Source: an uncultured Pelagibacteraceae bacterium (GTDB lineage: Bacteria > Pseudomonadota > Alphaproteobacteria > Pelagibacterales > Pelagibacteraceae). Taken from it: a stretch of 64,000 nt of DNA. Where the stretch lies: the NCBI GenBank assembly GCA_902538255.1, contig CACBEJ010000001.1:240021-304020 (forward strand), read 5' to 3'. Below the pieces are notes generated by a model, which did not search any database, had not been told where the DNA came from, and saw nothing but the letters and a program-made list of their open reading frames with translations. The position numbers were made by a program, and so were the translations under genes. Below are positions 12,548 through 23,325 of the stretch, one piece after another; position 1 is the stretch's first letter; each line of letters opens with the position of its first letter.

Positions 12548-14343
12548 TGATATTTTTTTTTTGTATCAAATAGTGAACTTAGTTGAGATATCATGACATC
12601 TCCTAACTCATTAACATCAGTTATTTTTATTGCTTTGTCATAATATCTTGAAACATCATGACCTATTCCTATAGCCAAAACTTCAATATCAGATTTATTT
12701 TCAATAAATTTTACAATTTTTTTTAAGTGTTTTTCTAAAAAATCTCCAGAATTTACTGAAAGAGTTGAGTCATCAACAGGGGCACCGTCAGAAATTACCA
12801 TTAAAATTTTTCTTTCCTCTTTTCTCTTTTTGATTCTATTATAAGCCCATGATATAGCCTCTCCATCAATATTTTCTTTAAGCAAACCTTCTTTGAGCAT
12901 AAGTCCCAAATTATTTTTTGCTTGTCTCCAATGAGTATCTGCTCCTTTGTATATAATATGTCTTAAATCATTTAATCTACCTGGTGTTTTAGGTTTTGAA
13001 TTTTTAGTCCAAAGCTCTCTGCTTTGTCCACCTTTCCAATTTTTTGTTGTAAAACCTAAAATTTCTACTTTAACAGAGCATCTTTCTAGAGTTCTAGACA
13101 AGATATCTGCACATATAGCTGCGATTGTAATTGGCCTTCCTCTCATAGATCCAGAATTATCAATCAAAAGAGTTACAACTGTATCCTTAAAATCTAAATC
13201 TTTTTCTTTTTTAAAAGATAAAGAGTTATAGGGATCAATTATAATTCTTGGAAGTTTTGAACTATCTAGCAAGCCTTCTTCTAAATCAAATTCCCATGCT
13301 CTATTTTGTTTTGCAAGTAATTGTCTTTGAAGCTTATTTGCTAATTTTGTAATAACATCTTGAAATCCAACTAGCTGTTGATCTAAACTTTTTCTGAGTT
13401 TAAATGCTTCATCAGCATTTTCTAGATTCTCAGCTTTTACAATTTCATCAAACTGTGATGTAAATATTTTGTAATCTAGATTTATATTATCAATATTTTT
13501 TTTTACTATTTGTTCTGAATTTTTTTCATCAGATTCAACTTCGTTGAGTTGCTCATCTAAGCTAAATTCATCAATACTATAATCAGCGTCCAAAGAGGCT
13601 TGAGTTTCCTGGTCATTGTTTTCATCTTTATTATCTTCTTTATCACTGTTTTGGTCATCATTTGATGGATTGTCTTGCCCTTGATCCTGATTTTCTTCCT
13701 CTTTTTCGTTATCTTCATCACTTTGAAAAATATCCATTTCTTCTAATATCTGTGAAAACTTTGAGGAGTAAGTGTTTTGATCTTCTAGATTATTCATTAA
13801 AAATTCTTTATGTTTTTCTATAGAATTTTCAAAGTCTTTCTCCCAAAAATTTAACATTCTAGAAGCTAGAGTATTTAACTTTATCTTATGAAAGTTTTTA
13901 AGCATATATAGCTCAAAAGCTTCTGCAACGGGCACATCCTCTTTTGTTTTTAATTGATCTTTTCTTTTACGATTAATTATTTGTGCATAGTTTTCATGAA
14001 AGTTTTTTTCTATACCTTTAAGCATTTGGCCCCCCAAAGCTTCGTATCTAATCTTTTCAGCAATAGTATAAAGTGATCTAGAGGAAGTATTACTAGGTAA
14101 ATTTTTTTTATAAATTAACTCATCAGAAAATTTTTTTTTGAGCGCTCTTGAGTCGGTCTCAGCACGCAGCCTCATAAAGTCACTAGGGTTTGTAAGATTA
14201 TCGATTTCTAATGAAATAATATCTTTAGTTTTTTTTTCCTCAACGTTTTTTTTATTTAAATCAAAATCATCTGAAATTACTTTTGCTGTAGAGTTTAAAG
14301 CAATCCTGAATTTTTCTTTTAGGTTGTTTTCTCTAGAGCTCAT
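12544..14343 (-). CDS. cobT: CobT-like cobaltochelatase subunit (vWA domain)
   Basis: Acidic middle region; [45 protein letters not shown]. Confidence 0.88.
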   Translation of the reverse strand: MSSRENNLKEKFRIALNSTAKVISDDFDLNKKNVEEKKTKDIISLEIDNLTNPSDFMRLRAETDSRALKKKFSDELIYKKNLPSNTSSRSLYTIAEKIRYEALGGQMLKGIEKNFHENYAQIINRKRKDQLKTKEDVPVAEAFELYMLKNFHKIKLNTLASRMLNFWEKDFENSIEKHKEFLMNNLEDQNTYSSKFSQILEEMDIFQSDEDNEKEEENQDQGQDNPSNDDQNSDKEDNKDENNDQETQASLDADYSIDEFSLDEQLNEVESDEKNSEQIVKKNIDNINLDYKIFTSQFDEIVKAENLENADEAFKLRKSLDQQLVGFQDVITKLANKLQRQLLAKQNRAWEFDLEEGLLDSSKLPRIIIDPYNSLSFKKEKDLDFKDTVVTLLIDNSGSMRGRPITIAAICADILSRTLERCSVKVEILGFTTKNWKGGQSRELWTKNSKPKTPGRLNDLRHIIYKGADTHWRQAKNNLGLMLKEGLLKENIDGEAISWAYNRIKKRKEERKILMVISDGAPVDDSTLSVNSGDFLEKHLKKIVKFIENKSDIEVLAIGIGHDVSRYYDKAIKITDVNELGDVMISQLSSLFDTKKKYH

Positions 14344-15318
14344 TTAAATTTGTATATTAACTAAAGACTCTGGCAATTCCTCTCCAAAACATCTTTGATA
14401 ATATTCTGCGATAGTATTTTTTTCAATATCATCGCATTTATTTAGAAAAGTTACTCTAAAAGCGTAACCAACATCTTTAAAAATTTCTGAATTTTCAGCC
14501 CAGTGTAATACAGTTCTAGGGCTCATTACAGTTGAGATGTCTCCTGCAATAAATCCTTTACGTGTAAGAGATGCTACTTTTATCATGTTGGCAACTTTTT
14601 CTTTGCCTTTTGTATTATTTAGACTTTTATTTTTAGACAATACAATATCCATTTCTTTATCTAGGCTAAGATAGTTTAATGTTGTAACAATATTCCATCT
14701 ATCCATTTGACCTTGGTTAATTTGCTGTGTACCATGATATAGACCTGTAGTGTCACCTAGACCAACGGTATTTGAGGTAGCAAATAATCTAAAAAATTTA
14801 TTTTGTTTAATAACTTTGTTTTTATCAAGTAATGTAAAATTTCCTTCAGCTTCTAAAACTCTTTGAATTACAAACATTACATCAGGTCTACCAGCATCAT
14901 ACTCGTCAAAAACAAGTGCTACTGGATTTTGAATTGACCATGGTAAGATACCTTCATTAAATTGAGTTACTTGTTTACCATCTTTAAGTACTATCGCGTC
15001 CTTTCCAATCAAGTCTATCCTACTTACATGACTATCTAAATTTACTCGAATACAAGGCCAATTTAATCTTGCAGCAATCTGCTCAATATGAGTAGATTTG
15101 CCTGTACCATGATATCCTTGAACTAAAACTCTTTTATTAAAGGCAAATCCTGAAATAATGGCTAAAGTAGTATCTCTATCGAATTTGTAGTTTTTATCAA
15201 TTTCAGGAACATATTCATTTTTGTTTGAAAATGCGTCCACTTCCATTTCTGATTCAATTCCAAAAGTTTGTTTTAATGAAACTTTAATATCCGGTTCTGT
15301 ATTAAGATTTGGTGTCAA
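14344..15318 (-). CDS. cobS: CobS-like cobaltochelatase subunit (MoxR-type AAA+ ATPase)
   Basis: [49 protein letters not shown]. Confidence 0.9.
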   Translation of the reverse strand: MTPNLNTEPDIKVSLKQTFGIESEMEVDAFSNKNEYVPEIDKNYKFDRDTTLAIISGFAFNKRVLVQGYHGTGKSTHIEQIAARLNWPCIRVNLDSHVSRIDLIGKDAIVLKDGKQVTQFNEGILPWSIQNPVALVFDEYDAGRPDVMFVIQRVLEAEGNFTLLDKNKVIKQNKFFRLFATSNTVGLGDTTGLYHGTQQINQGQMDRWNIVTTLNYLSLDKEMDIVLSKNKSLNNTKGKEKVANMIKVASLTRKGFIAGDISTVMSPRTVLHWAENSEIFKDVGYAFRVTFLNKCDDIEKNTIAEYYQRCFGEELPESLVNIQI

Positions 15319-15835
15319 TTTTTTCTCTATAGGTATTTTTTAATTGAGTGTAAGCCAATGTTATAAGTTTAAGTTTCTCCTCGTATTTTTTATTTCCCGA
15401 ATTCATATCAGGGTGAAATTTTTTCACAAGTAATTTGAATTTATCTTGTATTTTCTTCCACTTTAAACCCACAGAAACCCCTAATATTCCAAAAGCTTTT
15501 ATATCTTTATGATCAAATTTAAATTGCCGCATATGATTGTATTCTCCATTTATTTTTTCTTTATCGAGCTCGTCTCTCAAAGTTGTGTTCCACAATACTT
15601 TGAAAAAATTATCTGAGGAGCTAAAGCTTTGCGTGGGTTTGTGCCAAGTCATGTCAGATTTTAAAAAATCCATTACTTGATCATCATTCATTCCTGAAAA
15701 ATAGTTCCAATTTTTATTAAATTCTTTTACATGCTCAAGGCAAAGCATTCTAAATTTTCTGCTATTATCTTTTTCAACTGGTGCCTTATATTCACCTATT
15801 TTATTACAATTATTCCAGTCACAAATATTTTTCAT
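15302..15835 (-). CDS. J-domain (DnaJ-like) protein
   Basis: C-terminal J-domain with [35 protein letters not shown]; start set at internal Met ([10 protein letters not shown]); overlaps cobS. Confidence 0.8.
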   Translation of the reverse strand: MKNICDWNNCNKIGEYKAPVEKDNSRKFRMLCLEHVKEFNKNWNYFSGMNDDQVMDFLKSDMTWHKPTQSFSSSDNFFKVLWNTTLRDELDKEKINGEYNHMRQFKFDHKDIKAFGILGVSVGLKWKKIQDKFKLLVKKFHPDMNSGNKKYEEKLKLITLAYTQLKNTYREKIDTKS

Positions 15836-15850
15836 GATATATAATATCAT
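15834..15850. repeat. Inverted repeat ATGATAT-ATA-ATATCAT between divergent start codons
   Basis: 7-bp perfect arms with 3-bp centre. Confidence 0.6.
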
Positions 15851-15852
15851 AT

Positions 15853-16113
15853 ATGGATATAAATGAGTTAATTACAATTGTAAAAAACAAATTATTAAAT
15901 CAAATTAATATTGAAAGTATAAATATTGAAGACAAATCTTTTATTCATAAAAATCATAAAGGAAATCAAGAAGGAAAATATCATTTAAAATTAATTATCG
16001 TTTCTCAAGAACTAAAAAAAATGAATAAAATTGAAAGTAATAAAAAAATTTACAAGATTTTAGATCAAGAATTAAAAGAATTTATTCACTCAATCCAAAT
16101 TTTAATTAATTAA
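15853..16113 (+). CDS. BolA family protein
   Basis: 86 aa; helix-turn-sheet pattern and divergence from CobS/J-protein genes as in other alphaproteobacteria. Confidence 0.7.
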   Translation: MDINELITIVKNKLLNQINIESINIEDKSFIHKNHKGNQEGKYHLKLIIVSQELKKMNKIESNKKIYKILDQELKEFIHSIQILIN

Positions 16114-17208
16114 AAATTTTTTTAGAAATAAATTTAACTTTTTTTTGGAATATTGTTTGTTGTAAATTGGCTTACCAATTTTTTTTAACAAAACTAAGTT
16201 AATTTTTTCAGAATTATTTTTTTTATCTTTGATCATAAAAGATAAAATCTTATTTAAATCCCTGATAGAAAAATATTTTTTTATAGAAGAAGGTAGACTA
16301 GAATTATCAATATGATTTATAATTAAATTATATTCATTTTTACTAAGCATGTTTTCCTTAAAACTAAAACTCAGTGCCGTTTTCATTCCAAGTATCACGG
16401 CTTCACCATGATTTAGTTTATGGCTGTACCCTAAGCCTGCCTCATAAGCATGGGCAAATGTATGGCCAAAATTTAATACTTTTCTTAATGATATTTCTTT
16501 TTCATCTTTCTCAACTACTTTTTTTTTAATTTTACAACTTTCATAAATTGCTTTTTCAATAAATGGAGAAGAAAGACTTAAAATCTTTTTAAAATTTTTA
16601 TTTAAGAAACTAAAAAATTTTTTATTATTAATTAATGAATGCTTTAATATTTCTCCATATCCACAAATTATTTCTCTTTTTGATAAAGATTTAAGAAATT
16701 GAATATCTGAGAGAACTAGTGATGGTTGATAAAAGCTTCCTATTAAATTTTTACCATATTTAGAATTAACTCCAGTTTTCCCCCCGATTGATGAGTCAAC
16801 TTGAGCTAAAAGAGTTGTTGGTATATTTACAAACTTTAGGCCTCTTTTGAAAAGATTAGCTGCAAAACCACTTACATCGCCTGTAATTCCTCCACCTAAA
16901 GAAATTAAAACATCATTTCTTGAGAAGTTTTTATTTAATAAAACTTCTAGAATTTTGTTAACGTTATTTATATTTTTATTTTTTTCACTAGCATTAAAAA
17001 ATAACACAAAAATACTTTTATTTTTAAAAGACCTTTTAATATCTAAGACAAATTTTTTTGGAACATTTTTATCAACAACAATTAAACATTTATCAAAATC
17101 AATTGAATTTGATTTAAAAATTTTTGATACACTTGATGTTAAATTTGATCCAATAATTATTGGATATTTTTGGGTTTTAGTTATTATATTTAATCTAGTT
17201 TGTTTCAT
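16102..17208 (-). CDS. aroB: 3-dehydroquinate synthase
   Basis: SLGGGITGDVSGFAANLFKRGLKFVNIPTTLLAQVDSSIGGKTGVN. Confidence 0.96.
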   Translation of the reverse strand: MKQTRLNIITKTQKYPIIIGSNLTSSVSKIFKSNSIDFDKCLIVVDKNVPKKFVLDIKRSFKNKSIFVLFFNASEKNKNINNVNKILEVLLNKNFSRNDVLISLGGGITGDVSGFAANLFKRGLKFVNIPTTLLAQVDSSIGGKTGVNSKYGKNLIGSFYQPSLVLSDIQFLKSLSKREIICGYGEILKHSLINNKKFFSFLNKNFKKILSLSSPFIEKAIYESCKIKKKVVEKDEKEISLRKVLNFGHTFAHAYEAGLGYSHKLNHGEAVILGMKTALSFSFKENMLSKNEYNLIINHIDNSSLPSSIKKYFSIRDLNKILSFMIKDKKNNSEKINLVLLKKIGKPIYNKQYSKKKLNLFLKKFLIN

Positions 17209-17707
17209 AAATTTCTAAAATTTTATTTACTATTTCACTTTTAGTAAGATTATCACATTTTATTTCATATAAAGCTTTAGAATAAATGTTAGATCGTTTC
17301 TTAATTAAATCAATTAACTCAGTATCGGTTGCATTAATCGCCAATGGTCTTTTTTTACTGTTTTTAATTCTATTTAACAATGTTTTATCATCCCAATTTA
17401 ACCAAAAAGATAAATGATTTTTTAAAATTTCTTTTCTAATATTGTTATTTGTAAAAGCCCCCCCGCCAAGTGAAATCACAGTAGAGTTTAATTTAAGTTT
17501 TTTTAAAGTTGTTTGTTCCTCAATTTTTCTAAAATAATCCTCACCCTTAACTTCAAAGATTTTTTTTATTGTAATGTTTAAATTTTTTTCAATTTCTTTA
17601 TCGATATCTACAAAATTTAATTTTAATTTCTTAGCTACTAAGGATCCAATAGAGCTCTTACCAGAACCCATCATCCCCAAAAAAACCAAATTTTCTTTTG
17701 ATTTCAT
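17195..17707 (-). CDS. aroK: Shikimate kinase
   Basis: MKSKENLVFLGMMGSGKSSIG Walker A, VISLGGGAF, KRPL; internal start preferred over ORF-track start. Confidence 0.93.
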   Translation of the reverse strand: MKSKENLVFLGMMGSGKSSIGSLVAKKLKLNFVDIDKEIEKNLNITIKKIFEVKGEDYFRKIEEQTTLKKLKLNSTVISLGGGAFTNNNIRKEILKNHLSFWLNWDDKTLLNRIKNSKKRPLAINATDTELIDLIKKRSNIYSKALYEIKCDNLTKSEIVNKILEIYETN

Positions 17708-17764
17708 AAGTTTCTTTATTGAAAAAACATAAATATGTCTTAATTTGAAATTATTTAAAACTAT

Positions 17765-17947
17765 ATGCAATTCATTAAAAACACAAGTTCAGGCAAGGCA
17801 AGCATCATAGGACTCGTGATTAAATCTATAATCGGATTAGGGGTTATTTTAGGCATTATTTTTTTTCTAAGTACAATTGATTTTCCTGCACCTAAAAAAG
17901 AAATTGAAAAAATTATTCCAAATGAAAATTTTAAAATTGTTAAATAA
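17765..17947 (+). CDS. Small single-pass membrane protein, unknown function
   Basis: 60 aa with one TM (IIGLVIKSIIGLGVILGIIFFL); overlaps the next CDS start. Confidence 0.55.
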   Translation: MQFIKNTSSGKASIIGLVIKSIIGLGVILGIIFFLSTIDFPAPKKEIEKIIPNENFKIVK

Positions 17948-19685
17948 GAAAATTCTTTTAATTAAATTAGTTTGTCTTATTTTTTTTACACCTGCATTTG
18001 CAGAAGAGAAACCGATTGATATTTGGAATATAGAAAAAAAAGATAATCAAGTTATTTCAGAAACAAATATTTCAAATGAAAATTCTAGCGGCACTACTCA
18101 GAATAGTGTTTACGAACTTCAAACAAATAAACAAACAGATAATATTAAACTTGATAAAGAATTTTCATCAAAAAAAATTAAAATTGTTGGACTATATGAT
18201 CCTAGTGAATACGGTTTGAGTATGGATATGTGGTCAAATTCTGATGGAACTAAATTAAAAAATTTATTTCAGAATATTAATAAGTTTAATCTTTCAGAGG
18301 ATGCATCTGATATAATGCATATATCTTTATTAACCAACGCTTATTCTCCAACTCAAAATATTACTGAGAAAGAATTTATGAGCTTCAAATCTGATTGGTT
18401 AATAAAAGATGCAAACTTAGAATTAATAGAAGAATATTTAATTAAAAATCAAATAATAAATTTGCATCCAAATTTAACAAGATATTTAGTTGATAGTTAT
18501 TTATCAGAATCAAATGTTAAAAAATCCTGTGAAATTTTTTCTAAAAATTCTGAACCCATTAAAGATGAATATCTATCAAAATTTAATTTATATTGTTTAA
18601 TCAATTATGGAAAAAATGAAGAAGCACAACTAATCTTAGATTTAAAAAAAGAGCTAGGTTTTGAAGATAGTTATTATGAAAACAAAATAAATTATCTATT
18701 TGGATATTTAGATGAAGTAGATAAAGAAACATCAATAAATTCAATTTTAGATTTTCATTTAGCTCATAGAACTAACCCTGAGTTTTCTTATGAACCAAGT
18801 GAAGATACACCTAAAATAATTTGGAAATATCTTTCAGCTGCTAATTTACTTTTTAAAATTCAAGATATAGAGATTACTGACGTAGAAAAAATTTCTACAA
18901 TAGAAAAAGCTGTTAATGATAAAAATTATTCTGAAGAAGAGTTATTCGAATTTTATAAAAAATTCCAATTTAATATAAACCAATTTTTAAATGCAAAAGA
19001 GGCATATAAATCTCTATCTTCAATCGAGGGACGCGCTCTTTTATATCAAAGAACTCTTTTAACTGAAGAACCAAAAATCAAATTAGAATTTATAAAGATA
19101 TTAAAGGATCTATTTATATCTGATGAAATAGGTGATGCTTTTGATTTAGAATTAAAAAAATTTTTAGGTGAAATTAATGTTGAGGATGTGCCCTCAAATT
19201 TTACGACATTTTATACTAGTAATCTGAACAAGAAAGAGACAGTAGATAAAAAGATTAAATATAATAGTAAAATTTTACATCAATCAAAACTTATAAATTA
19301 TTTCAATGGGGACTATGCAAAATCAAAAATTGAGGAGGACTTAGACAAATTTTTAAAGAAAATTAAAAAAGATAAAAAATATTTTTTATCAAAAAAAGAC
19401 ATAATTTTTCTAGAGGCGCTTAAATCTGACGGAGTTAAAATTTCAAAAAAATATGATGGCCTTTATGAGGTGAAGCAATCAGAAATGCCAGCCGATATTC
19501 AAACAATGATAGACAATAATGAGATTGGTGCTGCATTGTTGAGAATAATTGAGGTAATTGGGCCTGACAAAATTGAAAATATTGATGAAGATACAGTTTA
19601 TTTTATTATCAATACTTTAAATCAATTAAATGTTGATTTAATTAGAAACAAACTATTGCTTAAAGTTCTTCCTTTAAAAGTATAA
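17922..19685 (+). CDS. Secreted/periplasmic protein of unknown function
   Basis: Signal peptide MKILKLLNKKILLIKLVCLIFFTPAFA; no motif recognised. Confidence 0.7.
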   Translation: MKILKLLNKKILLIKLVCLIFFTPAFAEEKPIDIWNIEKKDNQVISETNISNENSSGTTQNSVYELQTNKQTDNIKLDKEFSSKKIKIVGLYDPSEYGLSMDMWSNSDGTKLKNLFQNINKFNLSEDASDIMHISLLTNAYSPTQNITEKEFMSFKSDWLIKDANLELIEEYLIKNQIINLHPNLTRYLVDSYLSESNVKKSCEIFSKNSEPIKDEYLSKFNLYCLINYGKNEEAQLILDLKKELGFEDSYYENKINYLFGYLDEVDKETSINSILDFHLAHRTNPEFSYEPSEDTPKIIWKYLSAANLLFKIQDIEITDVEKISTIEKAVNDKNYSEEELFEFYKKFQFNINQFLNAKEAYKSLSSIEGRALLYQRTLLTEEPKIKLEFIKILKDLFISDEIGDAFDLELKKFLGEINVEDVPSNFTTFYTSNLNKKETVDKKIKYNSKILHQSKLINYFNGDYAKSKIEEDLDKFLKKIKKDKKYFLSKKDIIFLEALKSDGVKISKKYDGLYEVKQSEMPADIQTMIDNNEIGAALLRIIEVIGPDKIENIDEDTVYFIINTLNQLNVDLIRNKLLLKVLPLKV

Positions 19686-19706
19686 AAATTATAATAAAAT
19701 CAAGTT

Positions 19707-20225
19707 ATGGCTATCAGAACTATAATAACAGAACCTAATAAATTACTTAGACAAATTTCTAAACCAGTTAATGGAGTTGGTAAAGAGGAGCAAAAATTGA
19801 TGGATGATATGCTTGAGACAATGTATGACGCAAACGGAATTGGTTTAGCAGCGATACAAGTTGGTGTACCAAAGAGAATTATTGTAATGGATATAAGTAA
19901 AGATGAGAATAAAAAAGAGCCAAGATATTTTGTAAATCCAGTTATTAAAAATAAAGATCCTGAAAAAGCAACTTATGAGGAAGGATGCCTTTCTGTGCCA
20001 AATCAGTTTGCAGAAATTGATAGACCTAGTAAGTGTGAAGTAGAATATCTTGATTATCATGGAGAAAAGAAATTACTTAAGGCAGATAGTCTTCTTGCAA
20101 CATGTATTCAGCATGAAATGGACCATTTAGAGGGGATACTATTTATTGATTATCTTTCAAAATTAAAAAGATCAATGATAATTAAAAAATTATCTAAGAA
20201 AAAATCTACAGCAGCAATTCTTTAA
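19707..20225 (+). CDS. def: Peptide deformylase
   Basis: GIGLAAIQVGV, EGCLSVP, QHEMDHLEGILFID. Confidence 0.97.
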   Translation: MAIRTIITEPNKLLRQISKPVNGVGKEEQKLMDDMLETMYDANGIGLAAIQVGVPKRIIVMDISKDENKKEPRYFVNPVIKNKDPEKATYEEGCLSVPNQFAEIDRPSKCEVEYLDYHGEKKLLKADSLLATCIQHEMDHLEGILFIDYLSKLKRSMIIKKLSKKKSTAAIL

Positions 20226-20227
20226 AC

Positions 20228-21151
20228 ATGTTAAAGAAAATAGTTTTTATGGGTACTCCCATGTTTGCTGTTCCAATTTTAAAATCACTTTATCAAAATG
20301 GATATCCTGTTTCTTGCGTTTATACTCAACCACCCCAAAAATCTAAAAGAGGTCAAAAAATTAACAAGTCACCTATTCAATTAATTTCAGAAACTTTAAA
20401 TATAGAATTTAGAACACCAAACTCATTAAAAGAAAATATAGAGGAATTAGAATATTTTAAATCATTAGAGGCAGATTTGGCAATAGTTGTTGCTTATGGT
20501 CAAATTATACCAAAGTCATATTTAAATTTAACTAAAAAAGGATTTATTAATATTCATGCTTCTATTCTTCCAAAGTGGAGAGGTGCTGCCCCGATTCAAA
20601 GATCAATTATGAATTTAGATAAAGAGACAGGAATTAGTATTATGAAAATAGGAGAGGAATTAGATACAGGACCAGTATGCAATGTTTATAAAATTAATAT
20701 AGAAAATAATTTAAATGCAGAAGATATTAATGAAAAGCTATCAAGTTTGGCTGCAGAGAAAATTTTAGATAATATAGATGATATATATGAGGAAAAAGCA
20801 AACTTTGTAGAACAAGATCACTCATTAGCGACCTATGCATCAAAAATTGAAAAATTAGAGGGACAGATAAATTGGAAAGAGGATGCTAAAATTATAATTG
20901 GAAAAATAAATGGACTTTATCCAGTTCCTGGAGCTTATTTCATGTTTAATGGTGAGAGATATAAAATATTAAAAGCAGAAATTGGACAAGCACAAGGAAA
21001 ACCAGGTGAGGTTTTATCCAACCATTTAGAAATTTCGTGCGGAGATAAAAAATCAATAAAAATAAAAGAAATACAAAGACAAGGAAAAAAGCCTCAAAGT
21101 GTTGGAGAATTTGTTTTAGGAACACAAATTAAAAAAGGTTCATTTTTATAA
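20228..21151 (+). CDS. fmt: Methionyl-tRNA formyltransferase
   Basis: VFMGTPMFAVPIL, INIHASILPKWRGAAPIQRSI. Confidence 0.97.
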   Translation: MLKKIVFMGTPMFAVPILKSLYQNGYPVSCVYTQPPQKSKRGQKINKSPIQLISETLNIEFRTPNSLKENIEELEYFKSLEADLAIVVAYGQIIPKSYLNLTKKGFINIHASILPKWRGAAPIQRSIMNLDKETGISIMKIGEELDTGPVCNVYKINIENNLNAEDINEKLSSLAAEKILDNIDDIYEEKANFVEQDHSLATYASKIEKLEGQINWKEDAKIIIGKINGLYPVPGAYFMFNGERYKILKAEIGQAQGKPGEVLSNHLEISCGDKKSIKIKEIQRQGKKPQSVGEFVLGTQIKKGSFL

Positions 21152-21891
21152 TGAATAGATACCAAATACTTATCGAGTATATAGGGACAAATTTTAGAGG
21201 ATGGCAAATTCAAAAAAAAGGCCCAACAATTCAAGGATTAATTCAAGAAAAATTATCAAAATTATTAAAACAAAAGATTATTTTACATGGTCAAGGAAGA
21301 ACGGATGCAGGAGTTCATGCATTTGAGCAATCTGCACACTTTGATTGTAAAAATAAAATAACCGATACAATTAAATTTTTAAAATCTATAAATCATTTTT
21401 TAAATTTAAAAAACATTGCAATTAAAAATATTAAAAAAAGAAACAATAAATTTCATGCTAGGTTTTCAGCAAAACAAAGAATTTATAAATACTTTATTTT
21501 TAATCAAATAAGCCAACCCATAATTGAAAAAAATAGAGCATGGCATGTAAGAAAACCTCTTAATATAGAATTAATGAAAAAGGGTGCAAAAAAGTTATTG
21601 GGAACTAATGATTATTCAACTTTTAGATCCTCAAGCTGTAATGCAAAAAGTCCAATTAAAACTATTAGATCGATAAATGTTAAATCATCAAAAAATAAAA
21701 TTGAATTTCAATTTAGTTCCCAATCGTTTTTACAACATCAGGTTAGATCTATGGTTGGTTGTTTAAAATACTTGGGAGAAAAGAAATGGGATTTGAAAAC
21801 TTTTGAAAAGAGATTTAAGTCAAAAAAAAGAACACTTTGTGCTCCACCAGCACCACCAAGTGGTTTATTTTTATTTAGAGTTCTTTATTAA
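21151..21891 (+). CDS. truA: tRNA pseudouridine(38-40) synthase TruA
   Basis: IEYIGTNFRGWQIQ, GRTDAGVHA, FLQHQVRSMVG. Confidence 0.96.
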   Translation: MNRYQILIEYIGTNFRGWQIQKKGPTIQGLIQEKLSKLLKQKIILHGQGRTDAGVHAFEQSAHFDCKNKITDTIKFLKSINHFLNLKNIAIKNIKKRNNKFHARFSAKQRIYKYFIFNQISQPIIEKNRAWHVRKPLNIELMKKGAKKLLGTNDYSTFRSSSCNAKSPIKTIRSINVKSSKNKIEFQFSSQSFLQHQVRSMVGCLKYLGEKKWDLKTFEKRFKSKKRTLCAPPAPPSGLFLFRVLY

Positions 21892-22362
21892 TTTATTTTT
21901 ATTGCTCATAGCAAACTTTTTATTTATCCGCCATCTAGACTCAGCTCTTACTATATAGCCACAACAGTTTTTCGATTTACATTTACAAGGAAATTGTTTG
22001 TAGTTTTCATCATAACCAAATCCATAATCACAGGTAAACTCCTCACCTTTTTTAATGTCTTTGATTGCTTTGACCCAAATTTTGAATCCCTTTCCATCGT
22101 AATCACAATTATTATCACAAGAGTGATTAATTAAACCTGCAGTATTCCATGGAAAATCTCCATCTAGATCATATTTTTTATTTATTGTGAATAAATATAT
22201 CGGTTTATTATTATCGTACTTTTCAGAATCTTGAGTTTGTTTTTTTGTTATAATTTTTCCAACATAGTTAATTATTTTGGTTCCCTCTTTAATGTTACGA
22301 GTTGCATAAAGTCCTCTTCCTTTATTATCGATGCCAGATCTTTTTATTTTATATAATTTCAT
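21871..22362 (-). CDS. SET-domain lysine methyltransferase-like protein with post-SET cysteines
   Basis: GRGLYATRNIKEGTKIINYVGKII, LINHSCDNNCDYD, IKKGEEFTCDYGF, CKCKSKNCCGYI. Confidence 0.85.
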   Translation of the reverse strand: MKLYKIKRSGIDNKGRGLYATRNIKEGTKIINYVGKIITKKQTQDSEKYDNNKPIYLFTINKKYDLDGDFPWNTAGLINHSCDNNCDYDGKGFKIWVKAIKDIKKGEEFTCDYGFGYDENYKQFPCKCKSKNCCGYIVRAESRWRINKKFAMSNKNKLIKNSK

Positions 22363-22395
22363 GAAGTTTTTTATTTAGAGTTTTCTAAAGAATTA

Positions 22396-23325
22396 TCAAT
22401 TAAATTCTAAAAGAGCATCAACGTGTCTTTTAGTACTATCTCGAAGTGCATTTAGGTCATAACCACCCTCTAAAATTGAAACAACTTTTCCGTTACAAAA
22501 TTTTTTAGAAGTCTCTAATATTCTTTTGGTAAGAGTGAAATAATCCTCTGTTTTTAAATTAAATTGAGCGAGTGGGTCATCTTCATGGGTGTCAAAACCA
22601 GCGCTAATCAGTATAAACTCTGGTTTAAATTCATCCAATTTTTTTGTTACACGTTCAAATGCATTCAAATACTCTTCCGAACTTGTCCCTGCTGGCAAAG
22701 GTATATTTAAGATATTATTAAATTTACCTTTTTCCTGTTCTGAACCTGTTCCAGGATAATAAGGATATTGATGAGTTGATATTAAAAGAACATTTTCATT
22801 ATCATAAAATATATCTGCGGTTCCATTAGATGCATGCACGTCCCAATCGACTATAGCTATCTTTTTATAATTATATTTTTTAATTAAATAATTTGCTCCG
22901 ACAGCAACATTATTAAAAATACAAAAACCCATTGCTTTATTATTTTCAGCATGATGACCTGGGGGTCTAACTGGACAGAAAGCATTTTTAAATTCTTTAT
23001 TTTCAACACTATCAATTGCTGCAATTATTGAGCCCACAGCATCAAAAGTTGCATTTTTGCTACCAGGTGAAATAATTGTATCTCCGTCTAATGAAGTGAA
23101 ACCTTTTTTTGGAAAAGAATTCTTTACTAAATTTATGTAGTCTTTCTTATGTGTGGTTAAAAGAATATCATCTGAAACTTTAGATGGTTTTTTCCATATA
23201 AGATTTTTATTATTAAGTTTTTTAAAATTTTCTACTATGACTGATACTCTCGCTATTTGTTCAGGATGCCCGGGACCTGTGTTGTGATTTTGAAATGTAT
23301 CTGATGTAATTAATCCAGTTTTCAC
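22396..23325 (-). CDS. Histone deacetylase family protein (acetoin utilisation/acetylpolyamine amidohydrolase-like)
   Basis: RPPGHHAENNKAMGFCIFNNVAVGANYL, IVDWDVHASNGTADIFY, ISAGFDTHEDDPLA. Confidence 0.92.
   Translation of the reverse strand: MKTGLITSDTFQNHNTGPGHPEQIARVSVIVENFKKLNNKNLIWKKPSKVSDDILLTTHKKDYINLVKNSFPKKGFTSLDGDTIISPGSKNATFDAVGSIIAAIDSVENKEFKNAFCPVRPPGHHAENNKAMGFCIFNNVAVGANYLIKKYNYKKIAIVDWDVHASNGTADIFYDNENVLLISTHQYPYYPGTGSEQEKGKFNNILNIPLPAGTSSEEYLNAFERVTKKLDEFKPEFILISAGFDTHEDDPLAQFNLKTEDYFTLTKRILETSKKFCNGKVVSILEGGYDLNALRDSTKRHVDALLEFN

Noticed and set aside
12947-13231. Plus-strand ORFs within cobT (also 14138-14347, 16847-17218, 23410-23667, 23896-24273, 26481-26843, 48122-48352, 50864-51343)
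   Set aside because: Antisense to well-supported genes; composition mirrors the sense strand
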